From the NCBI GenBank assembly GCA_018902385.1, contig JABSSW010000018.1:124001-188000 (forward strand): a stretch of 64,000 nucleotides of DNA. The letters run 5' to 3'. Origin of the DNA: Physcia stellaris (lineage: Eukaryota; Ascomycota; Lecanoromycetes; Caliciales; Physciaceae). The translations under genes and the position numbers were made by a program. Under the pieces are notes generated by a model that was not told where the DNA came from, made no database searches, and was given only the letters and a program-made list of their open reading frames with translations. Positions 8,449 to 18,210 of this stretch are shown here, in pieces (the stretch's first letter is position 1; each line of letters starts with the position of its first letter).

Positions 8449-11343
8449 TCAAAAAGTAGCCATGTCAATCCAAGCCGCCAAAAACGCCAATTCATGGCCT
8501 TTGGGCCCCTTCATAATCTCCTCAAACTCACTCCAATGGATCCTCCCCGGGCCTCCACGATCCCCTTCTCTCTTCTGCAGCAAATCCATCAGAGAGAGGT
8601 ATTTGAGGCGATCCATGCCCGGGGGCTTTGGTCTCTCGCCATCTGGAGGGCTGTGGTCGGGGAAGTTCTGCGGTAAAGTGGGATCGGTAGGGCGTTCCGT
8701 GTCGGAGAATTCGTACATCGAGGGCTTGTCCAAGGAGGCGGGGATGGAAGTCGTGGATACTGAGGCTGAGCTAGCTTTGGAAGAGGGGCTCGATGCAATT
8801 GCGTCCGGTGAGGGGGGTTGGTTGTTCAGATCTTCGGGCAGGGGAGGGATATCTTCGTCTTGACGCGGTGCGAGGATCTGCTTCAGGTCTATGGAGGGTG
8901 AGATTGGAATCGGTCTGAGCTCGTTGACCGCACATCTCAAATCGTCTTCAGTGTCTTCGGAGTCGTTCACATGTTCCCAAAACTGTTGCCGTGTCGTGTC
9001 CTCCATTTGTTTCTGGAGGCTAGCCATCAACTGCTTCTGACTTCTAACCTCTGCCAATGTTTCTGCCGGCGCCAGACCTTCCCGTGTGATCAGCTCGGCC
9101 GCTACGAAAGGAGCGAACTGTTCCGTGGTATGTCGCTCGCGCTTTTCGCAGTACTCTGTCGATGGATCATACCTCTGGTAGATGGGCATACCTGTGACAT
9201 GTTCGATAAGTAGCTGAGCTTCGTCGTCCATCAATGTTTCTCCAGATTTAATACGCCATTTTTGCTCGAAGTCGTTGATCAGAACCTCTAATATGATCCA
9301 GAACCCGGCTTTTCTCAGTTGGGCTAATTTATCAAGGTTTTCCTGTCTTTCTGCTCTGGATCGAATTACCGCCAGTCCAATATTTTCTCTGAATTTGAAA
9401 AGGGGATCGAGCAACTCGTTGATAGAGTCGTGGATGACCTGGTAGAGAATCTCTTGTCCGTAGTCTTGTTGGTCAGGCCAGTTTTTGAGGAAACTGTCTT
9501 CAGGTTTGACTGTCTCTATCGAGTCGTTCGTGATTATATAGTCCCCGTAGTCGTTTATGCTTTTCCCTTCAACCGCCCTTAAAGGATCCCCCGGAGGAAT
9601 GCTGCCGGAGAAAGCGGAACTAAGTGCCTGACTGCTATTGACAACCTCGCGTGCGATTTCTTCGTCGTAGAACTCGTCATCTAACCGAGTGACTATGTCC
9701 TTTGCTAGCTCCCTGTGCAGGCTGAAAAGGGCCTTGAACATCCTTTGGAAATCTATTCTGGAGACAAAGCCATCGTTGTCAATATCATATCCGTTGAAGA
9801 TCTGTCTGAGCCGTTCCTGTGGTTTTTTATAGCCGATGCTTGAGATCCCAAAGACAAATTCCTGGAAGCCAATCAGACTGTCGTCGTTGGTGTCGTAGAA
9901 AGCGAATATCCTATCGTAGATAAGATTCGGTGGTGGCGGACGTATTGAAGATTTAGGAATGAAACATTTGTCAAAGGTAGGGCGATCAATAGCAAGAAAG
10001 TATTTGGTGGGGTCCTCAGGGTAATCCACAGCGGCCAAGCACTTGAATTGCTCCCAGAGTGCTTCCAGGACAGGCATCGGTAGTCCTGTGCGTTGGCACA
10101 GTAAAGCTTTGTCATCCTTGTGCATCGGAAATTCATTGGAACGAGGCTTCCCAGGATACCAAACAGGTTGCGGTTGTCTTGGATTTCCAAGGAATGGAGC
10201 TGGTATCCTGACCTTGTAGAAAAGATGCGTTCTGTCATGGATCTGTTGGGCTTCACATAGCTCGCAAAGATCGTAGTCAGCGCAGTTGGTGCAGCGATAT
10301 CGTATCCCTCGTATTGGTAGGGAACCGCATCCGTTGCAAGTAACACCTCGGTGAACGTAGCCCTCTTTCCTCGCTTGCTCCTCCGCAATGTGATATATCA
10401 AGCCCAGTACTGTCTGCTTTGTGTGCTCGCTATGATCTTCGGTCTGACCGCGCCACGAATGCTCGCTTCTCTCCATGACAGTTTCTGCTGGTGACCTGGG
10501 AGCGTGGGCAGGCCCATCGGGATTGACGGGGACAGTAACACCTCCCGACAGATCGACCGTCACCACATCGTCTTCTCCTGCACTCTGCGAGTCAATAAGT
10601 GGGCGTGAATGATGCTCTGTAAAAGCAGGACTTGAGGGAGTCTCGTCTGCACTAGGATGCTGCCCTACAGCCTCACTTTCGTTCCGGGGCCTGTCCTGTT
10701 CAGGTTGCTGCTCGGCCTTCCGTTCGTGTTCTTGACGCTCGACCCTATTTGGATGGTCTTCTAACTCCCCGTTACAATATCGATCTAACGCATTCGAGAT
10801 ATTGTCTGGGGAGATGTTATTGAGAGTCCCTAGGCTGTCCACGAGATGCTGCCGAGCTCTTTGGGACAGTTGAAGAATTGGCCCTGCTGGCATCGTCCTC
10901 GCAAAAAACGCGTCAAGGAAGGCAACTTCAAGGTCCTGTCTGATCCGTACAGCTAGTGTGTACCTGACTCCATAATGTCGAGCGATGACTGGTGCTGAAG
11001 GTAAATCACCGTTGACCAAAGTTAATTCCATTGCGACCCCATTCATATCTATCGCCTTAAAAGTCCCGTAGAGGAAGGAACTTCGTAAGCTCGTGGGGGA
11101 AACTGGACAATGATCCTCCTGGCTTTGGATCTGGGTGTTGATAGGTCTAAGTTGGCGAGAACGTCGTACCGCATTTGATCGATGAAGGCGACCTTTGTTT
11201 GCAGACTCGTTTGAAGTGAAAGGGGTCGAAAGAGAATTATGAAGGAAATAGCCTGTGCAGCCTAGAGCTATCGCTAGAACAGCGATAACAGCAGGTCGAT
11301 ACCGTAGCAGAGTTGAGCTGCTATTTGACGCCTGAGAGGCCAT
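8449..11343 (-). CDS. Membrane-anchored ZZ-type zinc finger and EF-hand protein
   Basis: A 964-residue, single-exon protein. It has a hydrophobic anchor at about residues 17-33 (AVIAVLAIALGCTGYFL) and then an ubiquitin-like-looking N-terminal region. A low-complexity linker leads to a ZZ zinc finger at about 331-380, with CNGCGSLPIRGIRYRCTNC followed by DYDLCELCE and H-H spacing. Two EF-hands follow: FYDTNDDSLIGFQEF at about 480 and GYDIDNDGFVSRIDF at about 515. Both keep the Asp ligands and closing Glu or Asp, so calcium binding is likely. The C terminus is Ser/Pro-rich. Similar EF-hand/ZZ proteins are widespread in Pezizomycotina but, to my knowledge, lack a firm function. The domain order suggests a calcium-responsive scaffold at a membrane; that role is inference. 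Confidence 0.85.
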   Translation of the reverse strand: MASQASNSSSTLLRYRPAVIAVLAIALGCTGYFLHNSLSTPFTSNESANKGRLHRSNAVRRSRQLRPINTQIQSQEDHCPVSPTSLRSSFLYGTFKAIDMNGVAMELTLVNGDLPSAPVIARHYGVRYTLAVRIRQDLEVAFLDAFFARTMPAGPILQLSQRARQHLVDSLGTLNNISPDNISNALDRYCNGELEDHPNRVERQEHERKAEQQPEQDRPRNESEAVGQHPSADETPSSPAFTEHHSRPLIDSQSAGEDDVVTVDLSGGVTVPVNPDGPAHAPRSPAETVMERSEHSWRGQTEDHSEHTKQTVLGLIYHIAEEQARKEGYVHRGVTCNGCGSLPIRGIRYRCTNCADYDLCELCEAQQIHDRTHLFYKVRIPAPFLGNPRQPQPVWYPGKPRSNEFPMHKDDKALLCQRTGLPMPVLEALWEQFKCLAAVDYPEDPTKYFLAIDRPTFDKCFIPKSSIRPPPPNLIYDRIFAFYDTNDDSLIGFQEFVFGISSIGYKKPQERLRQIFNGYDIDNDGFVSRIDFQRMFKALFSLHRELAKDIVTRLDDEFYDEEIAREVVNSSQALSSAFSGSIPPGDPLRAVEGKSINDYGDYIITNDSIETVKPEDSFLKNWPDQQDYGQEILYQVIHDSINELLDPLFKFRENIGLAVIRSRAERQENLDKLAQLRKAGFWIILEVLINDFEQKWRIKSGETLMDDEAQLLIEHVTGMPIYQRYDPSTEYCEKRERHTTEQFAPFVAAELITREGLAPAETLAEVRSQKQLMASLQKQMEDTTRQQFWEHVNDSEDTEDDLRCAVNELRPIPISPSIDLKQILAPRQDEDIPPLPEDLNNQPPSPDAIASSPSSKASSASVSTTSIPASLDKPSMYEFSDTERPTDPTLPQNFPDHSPPDGERPKPPGMDRLKYLSLMDLLQKREGDRGGPGRIHWSEFEEIMKGPKGHELAFLAAWIDMATF

Positions 11344-12440
11344 AACAAAGGAGAGGTTGATATTGCGACGAGGCCTGAGTGGAGCAACATAATCAATAAC
11401 AAGACATTCTACAATCGATTTTTATATACGTTTTGTCGTTTTCCTGGAGACTAACCGTTACATACAATCGCCATTATTAGTTACACATTATCAGAACCCA
11501 TACCTGTGACGATTAAGAGTGAATTCGAAAAATTCTTTGTCGACTTTATCGAATTGTTACTATTAATTCGCAAATTCAAACGTTGTCGAACACGTTTCCA
11601 TCACCAGCTCAAATTGATTGATTGATTGCTTCATTAAGCACGGGGTCCACTATGCGGCTAAAGTCTACCGAGCCAATCACCTCTCCTCTAGGAGGTTCTT
11701 GGCCGCTAAGATACGAGTACTAGGGTAACTAAAGCTAGCTAAGGTACGGTAGTAGGGGACGAGCACGTGATAATTACGGTAGTAGAGAAAACTCCTACTC
11801 CACTGTGCTTTCCAAGACGTGCGAGATTTGGAACTCACACGGGTCAGATCTAGTGTAACTTGCTGGAGTAGTATTAGTTACTATGCTAATCATGAATTTC
11901 TTGTTTTCGCGAAGGACACACCGTCCTTTCCTTCCTGTATCACTTTCGGAGTGGTGTTGGACATCGCAGCGAACGACGAGGAAGAGAGTCATTCATGTGA
12001 AAGATTCGGAGATAAAGTCATAGTGGCTTCGGAGTGTTTGGATCCATAAAGTAAAAGCGCGGTTGAATACGACGAAGAAGGAGAGACAGCTCAAGGTGCT
12101 ATGAATGATCCTACAGCTGCCCTTTGAGAGTCCATAGTCCTCCACTCAAAGACTGTGAGTAACACAGATCAAGCCATACGAATCGTAGCCGGCGCTCTCG
12201 ATCGAACACATCTTCCATCGAGGTGCATTGAACAATTCCGAACTGACGAAGAGACCATCATCGATGCGCGCTGCAAAATTCAATCGACAATCTCGGATCA
12301 ATGCCTCTGAAATTCATGTTGTTCGTGTTGGCTAATCAATCTGACATTAACTTACACGAGGTGGACTTTGTTACTATTTGAACTCCGCCACTGAAGTTCT
12401 TCACGCAAGACCTAATCCCAATATGTTCTCACCCATCCCC
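11344..12440. other. Intergenic region, no gene seen
   Basis: About 1.1 kb. It holds the upstream region of the EF-hand gene and the downstream region of the metallopeptidase-like gene. A GCACGTGA E-box-like site is at 11763. AT-rich tracts occur at 11400-11630. No open frame looks coding. Confidence 0.45.
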
Positions 12441-13532
12441 TCATAGTCGCAGGTCATCATAGCGTCCTTTGCTTGTTGGAAAGTCCGTACAGCCTCTTTG
12501 GACAGCTACAACTAGTCAGCAATAGAAATGGCGGACTTCGAAGGCTGTTTCTCGACTTACCACCGGCATAGAAAGCATAATTCATCGGAGTGAGCACACT
12601 CTGTCTTGCATTCAGCTCCACCGCGGCTGACATATCTCCCGAGGTATAATCGCGGCCAAATGTTTCGTGGGTGTACATTAATACAAGATTGAGCACCATA
12701 TATGCATATCCAGTGCCCACCAAGGTCACGTCGCCAGCTCTGAATTTGCCATTGACCGTTTTCGGACAGGCTTGCCCGGGAGGTGGATAATGCGCTACCT
12801 CCCAGAAGTCGGGACAAATGATCAACATCTCTGTGCCAGGCGATAACAACACTGGTATAACGTGTGCTTTCTGAGCCTTGCCTTTGCATGCTGCCGACGC
12901 CCGAGCTACGAATTCGTCGTCATCGTCCTCGTTGGCACATATGAGTCTTGTGTGATACAAATTGGAATCAGCATTTCCAATCTCGGGTAAGCGTTGAGTC
13001 TCAAGCCACGTTTTTAAGCAGAGCGTTCCCGCGACATGGCTTGGTATTTGGAGGAAATATAATGTTCCGAAAAGACCTACCTTGGCTGCGGAGTTCTGTT
13101 GTGCGAGGGCAAGTCTTCGGCGCGCTCTTCGCTGACGAGGACGGGATGCGCATCGATCAATGGTTGGAGCGTTCTAACGACTTTGTTTATGTTCCGGTTG
13201 GATTTGAAGAAGGCAGCGAAGCCGTGGGATGAGCGTGTTCCCAGCTGGGCGTCGGCGACTAATTTCTCCAGTTCTGCCTTCATCAGGTTTAGGAAGCCGA
13301 TTAGGTAGTTTGTTCTGGAGGTTGTCGTCCTGTAGTCGCCGCATTTGTGGATCTCATAGCCGTTGTAGAGCAATGTTTCGTTGTCGACGAGGCTGACTTT
13401 GACTGCTCCTAAAATGTCATCTCGCGTGGCTATGAGCGAGGATTCCTCAGCAGGTGCAAGGGCAGCGGCTAGAATGGTGGTGATTGGTAGTAGGCATAAC
13501 CAATGAAAGAGCGACAACATCGTGAAGGTCAA
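12441..13532 (-). CDS. Putative secreted metallopeptidase-like protein (lysine-specific endopeptidase fold)
   Basis: Exon 1 (13532-13081) encodes a signal peptide (MLSLFHWLCLLPITTILAAALA). A short 41-bp intron (13080-13040) joins to exon 2 (13039-12561). A 55-bp intron (12560-12506, GTAAGT donor, GCTGAC branch) leads to exon 3 (12505-12441). The exons sum to 331 codons plus stop. The C-terminal half follows the layout of fungal secreted zincins of the lysine-specific metallo-endopeptidase group: a Cys-containing segment, then EMLIICPDFWE, then a helix with HE, then LNARQSVLTPMNYAFYA. The zinc helix reads YTHETFGRDY, so the second His of HExxH is absent and catalysis is doubtful. The family call is moderate; the 41-bp intron is unusually short and should be tested. 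Confidence 0.5.
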
Positions 13533-14065
13533 TAATAATGCAAGCGAATTTCGAGCTCGACAGGTCGTGCAGGGAGTTATTCAATGTTCCAGATTTTCTG
13601 ATTGGTAGTTGCGGTCATATAGTCGTCTCGTCGGCAGTACATACAGGTCGTGTGTAAAATGTTAAGCGCACAATGGCCGCTTTGACAGTTGACGTGCCTT
13701 GCTTTCTGTGAAAGACAGAACGGCTATCGCATTGCTGGGATTATTTGTGACCGCGGACAGCTGCTACATAGACGGATTTGGTGTTTTGTCATTGGAGCAC
13801 TAGAGAGATTTCTCATTGGCCAACAGATTAATTGTCTAATGGGGATGAGTGCTGCGGCGGCGTCAGATGGACTGGCGGCGGTTTTACGATAGCAAGACTA
13901 TCCTCGTTAGAAACGGCGTAGAGGTCTTCGAGTGTGGGAACATGGAAAACAGACGTTGTACTCTCTCTTAATTGCTCTTATCTCACAGGCACCTCAAAGA
14001 CATAGCCGTAGCTGTTCAGGTACTGCAAACAATCTGCATATTGAGGGCTGCTGTACAAGTAGCTA
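13533..14065. other. Intergenic region, no gene seen
   Basis: About 530 bp upstream of the metallopeptidase-like gene. No supported gene or repeat. Confidence 0.4.
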
Positions 14066-14641
14066 ATGGAAGCATTAGATACAAGCTCAACTTGCTTGAC
14101 ATGTGCGTCATCCTTGTACGAGTACACAGCGACATACGCACAGCTCACCATTGAGTTTCATTGTTCCCGGGTCGTCGCCACATTGGGCCTGAGTCTCTTC
14201 GTCGTTGGACTTGATATGGGACCTATGGTGCTAGGACCGCTCTCAGGAGTAGGTGCACGGAAAGGGTTTTTGGGGAGAACGGCCATTGCTGACCACATTT
14301 GCTAGTCCTATGGACGACGGATCATACAGTAAGTGGCTCGAGATTTCCCTTCAAAAATGTAATCCTGATGAATGATTCGATGCAAAGTATAATTTCCTTC
14401 ATCTTCTTCTTGATATGGCTCATACCATGCGCCGTCGCAAAGAATATCGAAACGATGCTTGTCGCGCGGTTCTTGGACGGTGTAGCCAGGAGTGCTTTCT
14501 TGTCGTAACTCAATGTGGCTCAAATTGATATCGCCAGCGATGGTTTTGACCTGTCTTGTTGATAGCGTCGCTGGTGGAACCGTGGGGGACATATTTGCTC
14601 CAGACCAGTTGCAGCTTCCAATGATGATTGTTACATGTTGA
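14066..14641 (+). pseudogene. MFS drug/H+ antiporter-type transporter, truncated remnant
   Basis: The remnant keeps the first membrane segments of a DHA1-like major facilitator. Exon 1 gives VVATLGLSLFVVGLDMGP and GPLSG. A 57-bp intron (14249-14305) leads to exon 2, SYGRRIIH. A 59-bp intron (14329-14387) leads to exon 3, with FIFFLIWLIPCAVAKNIE and VARFLDGVARSAFLS. A 61-bp intron (14505-14565) leads to exon 4, with VAGGTVGDIFAPDQLQLPMM. All junctions keep frame and have good donors and branch points. The frame then meets TGA at 14639-14641, and PLIGPLIG (the next conserved motif) follows in the same frame before all similarity ends. The usual N-terminal lead and the second half of the transporter are absent. 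Intact introns argue against a retrocopy: this is a decayed gene. Confidence 0.8.
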
Positions 14642-15520
14642 CCCCTAATCGGCCCACTGATAGGAAATAAATCCCATAGTATTTTTGCAGGTCAAGCACT
14701 CGTTTTTCTCTTGAAGATAGGTTATTAAAAGAGTCCTAGATTTCACATACTGTCAGAACTCGACTCTAATCTCGTCTCAGATGACTGGGTTGAACTCAAA
14801 TGAGCGCCTCATGTGTCTTTAGCGAAAGTACTTATATCATCCATTACCACGGTCTACTAACACGAATCCAGACTTCATTGCCCACTTTACATCTTGGCGA
14901 TAGACCTTCTTTTCTACGTGTTACTTGTAAATCCTTCCGGAATGTCTTCGTCCCTCTTCAAGAATCCAGGATAATTCACTGCAGCAGTTGATCAAGGGAA
15001 ATGTCTTGCAACTCAACGCTTGCCCGAGTTTGGAAAGGTTGAGTAAAAAGATTGAGCAAAAGTGAATGGATCTCAGCTTTGCCCTCCCACTTCACAAGAT
15101 TACCCTTTTAGGTCACGACCAATACCAAGCTGTAACTTCTGGAGAAGCCATAAGACTTTTCAGACCAAAAGGTGTCATGTTGGAATTTGGTTACTTAAGA
15201 GGTTAGCTATTAGAGCTACCTACAACGCGAGCGAGGCAAGACCTACTTACAATATTTCCAAATTTTCAAACCGACATGAGATAGTCTGCGTTTAGCCATG
15301 ATGCACCGTGAATCCCTGCATCATTTTCAAGTTCAAGGCCCCTATTACTACTTGCTGCCTTTTACATGCCATAGATCCTGAGTGTCAACTTAGATCCAAC
15401 CAAAGGTACTCCGTGTGACCGCCACGAGATGATCCATTATCAACTCCTTCCCCAATTAAGACCAATCCATTTTCTCTAGAATCGACATCACAACCAAAAC
15501 TTGAGAAGCTTTTTCTATAT
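14642..15520. other. Intergenic region, no gene seen
   Basis: About 880 bp downstream of the MFS remnant. Beyond the PLIGPLIG motif just after the stop I find no further transporter segments, no RNA gene and no repeat. Confidence 0.45.
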
Positions 15521-17044
15521 TTACTGGTTTTTGTAGTGCTCCGCGACCAAGAAAGCAAGCTCCAAGGCCTGCTTCTCGTTCAGTCTCGGGTCGCAGAAGG
15601 TCGTATATCTTTTCTCCAAATCGCTCTCCTCAAGGCCCTCGCTGCCTCCGACGCACTCAGTGACCGCCTCGCCCGTAAGCTCAAGGTGCACACCTCCAAG
15701 AAAGCTCCCCTGTTCACGATGGATTCGTAGAGCATCACTCACCTCGCTGAGTATGTCTACAAAATGCCGAGTTTTGAGGCCGGTAGGCGTGGAGCGCGTA
15801 TTCCCATGCATAGGATCACATTGCCAGATCACTGTCTGGTCGTGAGGCGATTGCTGGACAGCCTGAATATGAGCAGCAAGTAGTGATGAGATTTTGGAGC
15901 TACCATAGCGTGTGATAAGGGTCACTTTACCGATTTCGTGCTCAGGATTAACAATATCAAGGAGGCGAATCAATTCCTCGGGATCCATAGACGGGCCGAC
16001 TTTGATACCAATGGGGTTTTCGAGCCCCCGGAAATACTCGACATGAGCGCCATCGAGCTGTCTCGTACGATCGCCAATCCAAAGGAAGTGTGCTGATGTG
16101 TTGAACCAACCATTGCTTGACGGTGATTCAGCCTCTGCATGCCCGTTGGCGAGCCCTTGGGACTGTGGAGTCACGGACTTCCTTCGTCTAGCTGTTTCAG
16201 GCTTCCTTAGTCGTCGTGTAAGGCTCTGCTCATACTCAAGCAGCAATCCTTCATGGCTTGTGTAGAGATCTACAGTTTCCAAGCTACTAGAAGCACTGTT
16301 TGCGCCAACCGTTTGCATGAACCGCAAGCTATCCGTTATACTGGATACGATCCGCTCATATTTGGCTTTGATCTTATCATCCCTGACATGCCCCAATTCC
16401 CAATCTAGCGGAGAATGCAGGTCTGCAATACCGGATGATAACTCAGCTCTTATGTGATTCATTGTTGTAGCAGAATGAAAATATGCTGCGACTAAGCGTT
16501 CGGGATCTGGCGTCCTCTCCTCTGGGTCATAGCCATTGATGTTATCACCTCGGAACGAGGGTATCTCGCGCCCATTGTACATTTCCGTCGGGCTTGATCT
16601 TGGTTTGGCGAACTGGCCGGCCATTCTCGCTATTCTTACGACGGGCTTGTTAGCACCCCAGATCAGCACTAAACTCATCTGTAGTAGTAGTTTGATCTTT
16701 GATTTGATTGCATCGCTCTCGCAGTAGTCGAAGAGCTCGGCGCAGTCACCGCCCTGTAGCAGGAAAGCTTTGCCCAGAGCCACATCTCGAAGACTCCTTT
16801 TCAGCTTGCAGATTTCTGTGGGAGTGACTATCGGCGGAAGTCTTTCCAATTTTGCCAGCGCCTTCTGGACAGCACCTCGGTCGTTATACGTTACATCCTG
16901 CTTTATTGGCTTGGTAGTCCACGACGAGGGTGACCATTCCTCGGATGTTCGATTACTTCGAGGGTGCTCTGCAACTTTCAAAGATGCAGCTATCTGGCCG
17001 CTTTTGCTAAGCGCGGGATACGGAGCAGGCGTCTCTATGGCCAT
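15521..17044 (-). CDS. Class II 3-deoxy-7-phosphoheptulonate (DAHP) synthase
   Basis: Condenses phosphoenolpyruvate and erythrose 4-phosphate in the first step of the shikimate pathway. The plant/bacterial-like class II fold is recognisable from KAFLLQGGDCAELFDYCESD, VVRIARMAGQFAKPRSSP, the FRGDNINGYD segment, LLLEYEQSLTR, HFLWIGDRTRQLDGAHVEY, NPIGIKVGPSM, LITRYGS, WQCDPMHGNT and GGVHLELTGEAVTEC. I chose the ATG at 17044 (MAIETPAPYP), giving 507 residues, close to the family length. The frame stays open to 17221, which would leave only 63 bp to the divergent gene, so the longer start is less likely. A lineage-specific low-complexity insert lies near LTRRLRKPETARRRK. It shares a short divergent promoter region with the HYPK-like gene. 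Confidence 0.93.
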   Translation of the reverse strand: MAIETPAPYPALSKSGQIAASLKVAEHPRSNRTSEEWSPSSWTTKPIKQDVTYNDRGAVQKALAKLERLPPIVTPTEICKLKRSLRDVALGKAFLLQGGDCAELFDYCESDAIKSKIKLLLQMSLVLIWGANKPVVRIARMAGQFAKPRSSPTEMYNGREIPSFRGDNINGYDPEERTPDPERLVAAYFHSATTMNHIRAELSSGIADLHSPLDWELGHVRDDKIKAKYERIVSSITDSLRFMQTVGANSASSSLETVDLYTSHEGLLLEYEQSLTRRLRKPETARRRKSVTPQSQGLANGHAEAESPSSNGWFNTSAHFLWIGDRTRQLDGAHVEYFRGLENPIGIKVGPSMDPEELIRLLDIVNPEHEIGKVTLITRYGSSKISSLLAAHIQAVQQSPHDQTVIWQCDPMHGNTRSTPTGLKTRHFVDILSEVSDALRIHREQGSFLGGVHLELTGEAVTECVGGSEGLEESDLEKRYTTFCDPRLNEKQALELAFLVAEHYKNQ

Positions 17045-17284
17045 AAGTACAGGCGTAAGGAAGGAGCGATTGGAAGAAGGTCGACAAAGCGAATGAACAA
17101 AGGTACTTTTACGGAGTGCTGCCCGCCGTAAGCCCGCGAATGCTTGGCGTCTTTTTGCCTCAAAGAAGAACGCCAAGCATTCGCAAGCGTTTCGAAATCG
17201 AGAATCCCCAACGCTCGCCAAGCCCTAAGGTAGCTCTCCTCCAACAATCCGCTACAACCTTCCCACAACAGAGATCCCGCAAGA

Positions 17285-17785
17285 ATGGCCGAGCCCCAAC
17301 CAGCCGGTATCCAAGAGGGCATCGACCCCGAAGGCCCTCCCGCGCCCACCGGCGGCGACGCGCGCAAAGCCGCGGCGGCCCTCTCAACCCTCGATCAGCG
17401 TGGAGAAGAGACCTCGGCTCCGACGAAAAACATCGATCAGGAGGCGCTCTCCAATGCCATAAACCGGTTGGAGCTCAGTTCGGGGAAGATCACGCCTGGC
17501 GGGGAGCAGCAAAAGGAGAAAGAAGCTGAGGCGCGGAAGGAGAAGGAGAGGCGGGCGAAGGTCAAGGTTGATGCGGGGGATGTAGGGTTGTTGGTAAGTG
17601 TTCATTGGGGGGTGAGACTGGCAAGGGTTGCGGTGAGGGAATGCACTTTTGAAAGCAGTCACTGATCTCTTTGGGATTAGGTGGAAGAGTTGGACTTGAC
17701 GAAGATAAAAGCTACGGAGCTGCTGAGGGCACATGAAGGCGATGCTGTCAGAGCATTGAGGGCTTTCGTGACTGCGAGCGTATGA
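17285..17785 (+). CDS. HYPK-like NatA regulator with UBA domain
   Basis: A small chaperone-like protein expected to bind and modulate the ribosomal N-terminal acetyltransferase NatA. Exon 1 is 17285-17593. An 87-bp intron follows (17594-17680, GTAAGT donor, TTAG acceptor), then exon 2 (17681-17785); in total 137 residues. The order is a disordered acidic start, the helix IDQEALSNAINRLEL, a Lys/Glu-rich coiled segment (EKEAEARKEKERRAK), and a C-terminal HYPK-type UBA domain with VEELDLTKIKATELL and HEGDAVRALRAFV. Length and domain order fit the family. It is divergent from the DAHP synthase. Confidence 0.85.
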
Positions 17786-18210
17786 GATGTTGAGGGATTG
17801 ATGCATCTTGCCTGCGATATTGTAGAGCTCCGTTTGATGCGAAGAGTACTACTAAGGCACGGCAAAAGCATTGCGCTGCCAAAATCCTCGGGACAAATAG
17901 AAGCCTGCAAGTGGTCCTTTACGACCTCTTGGACTCGAAATGGTCTAAATGGGCGGTAACAGTACTCGTAGGTATCCTGCCGATCACATTAATGCTCAGC
18001 TGATGGGATCCAGGTATGCAGCGAGTGAGTTAGCCACTGGGCAAATTCTACAGGCATGTCTGATGCTTGGACATATGTTACACCGTAACGATAGTAGCTT
18101 CAAAAGTCAGGAAATCAATCTGAGAGCACTTCTACACTTTAAACATTTGCATGTTTTGAGTCTATCCTACGGTATCCCCACAGCATCGGCCTCGAAAGCG
18201 ATTGTATATA
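17786..18210. other. Convergent 3' spacer
   Basis: About 425 bp between the ends of the HYPK-like gene and the Ste6-like gene. No feature beyond likely 3' UTRs. Confidence 0.5.

Noticed and set aside
17045-17221. 59-residue N-terminal extension of the DAHP synthase as a targeting peptide
   Set aside because: It would leave 63 bp to the divergent HYPK-like start, and the shorter form already matches family length. It is not excluded by sequence alone.
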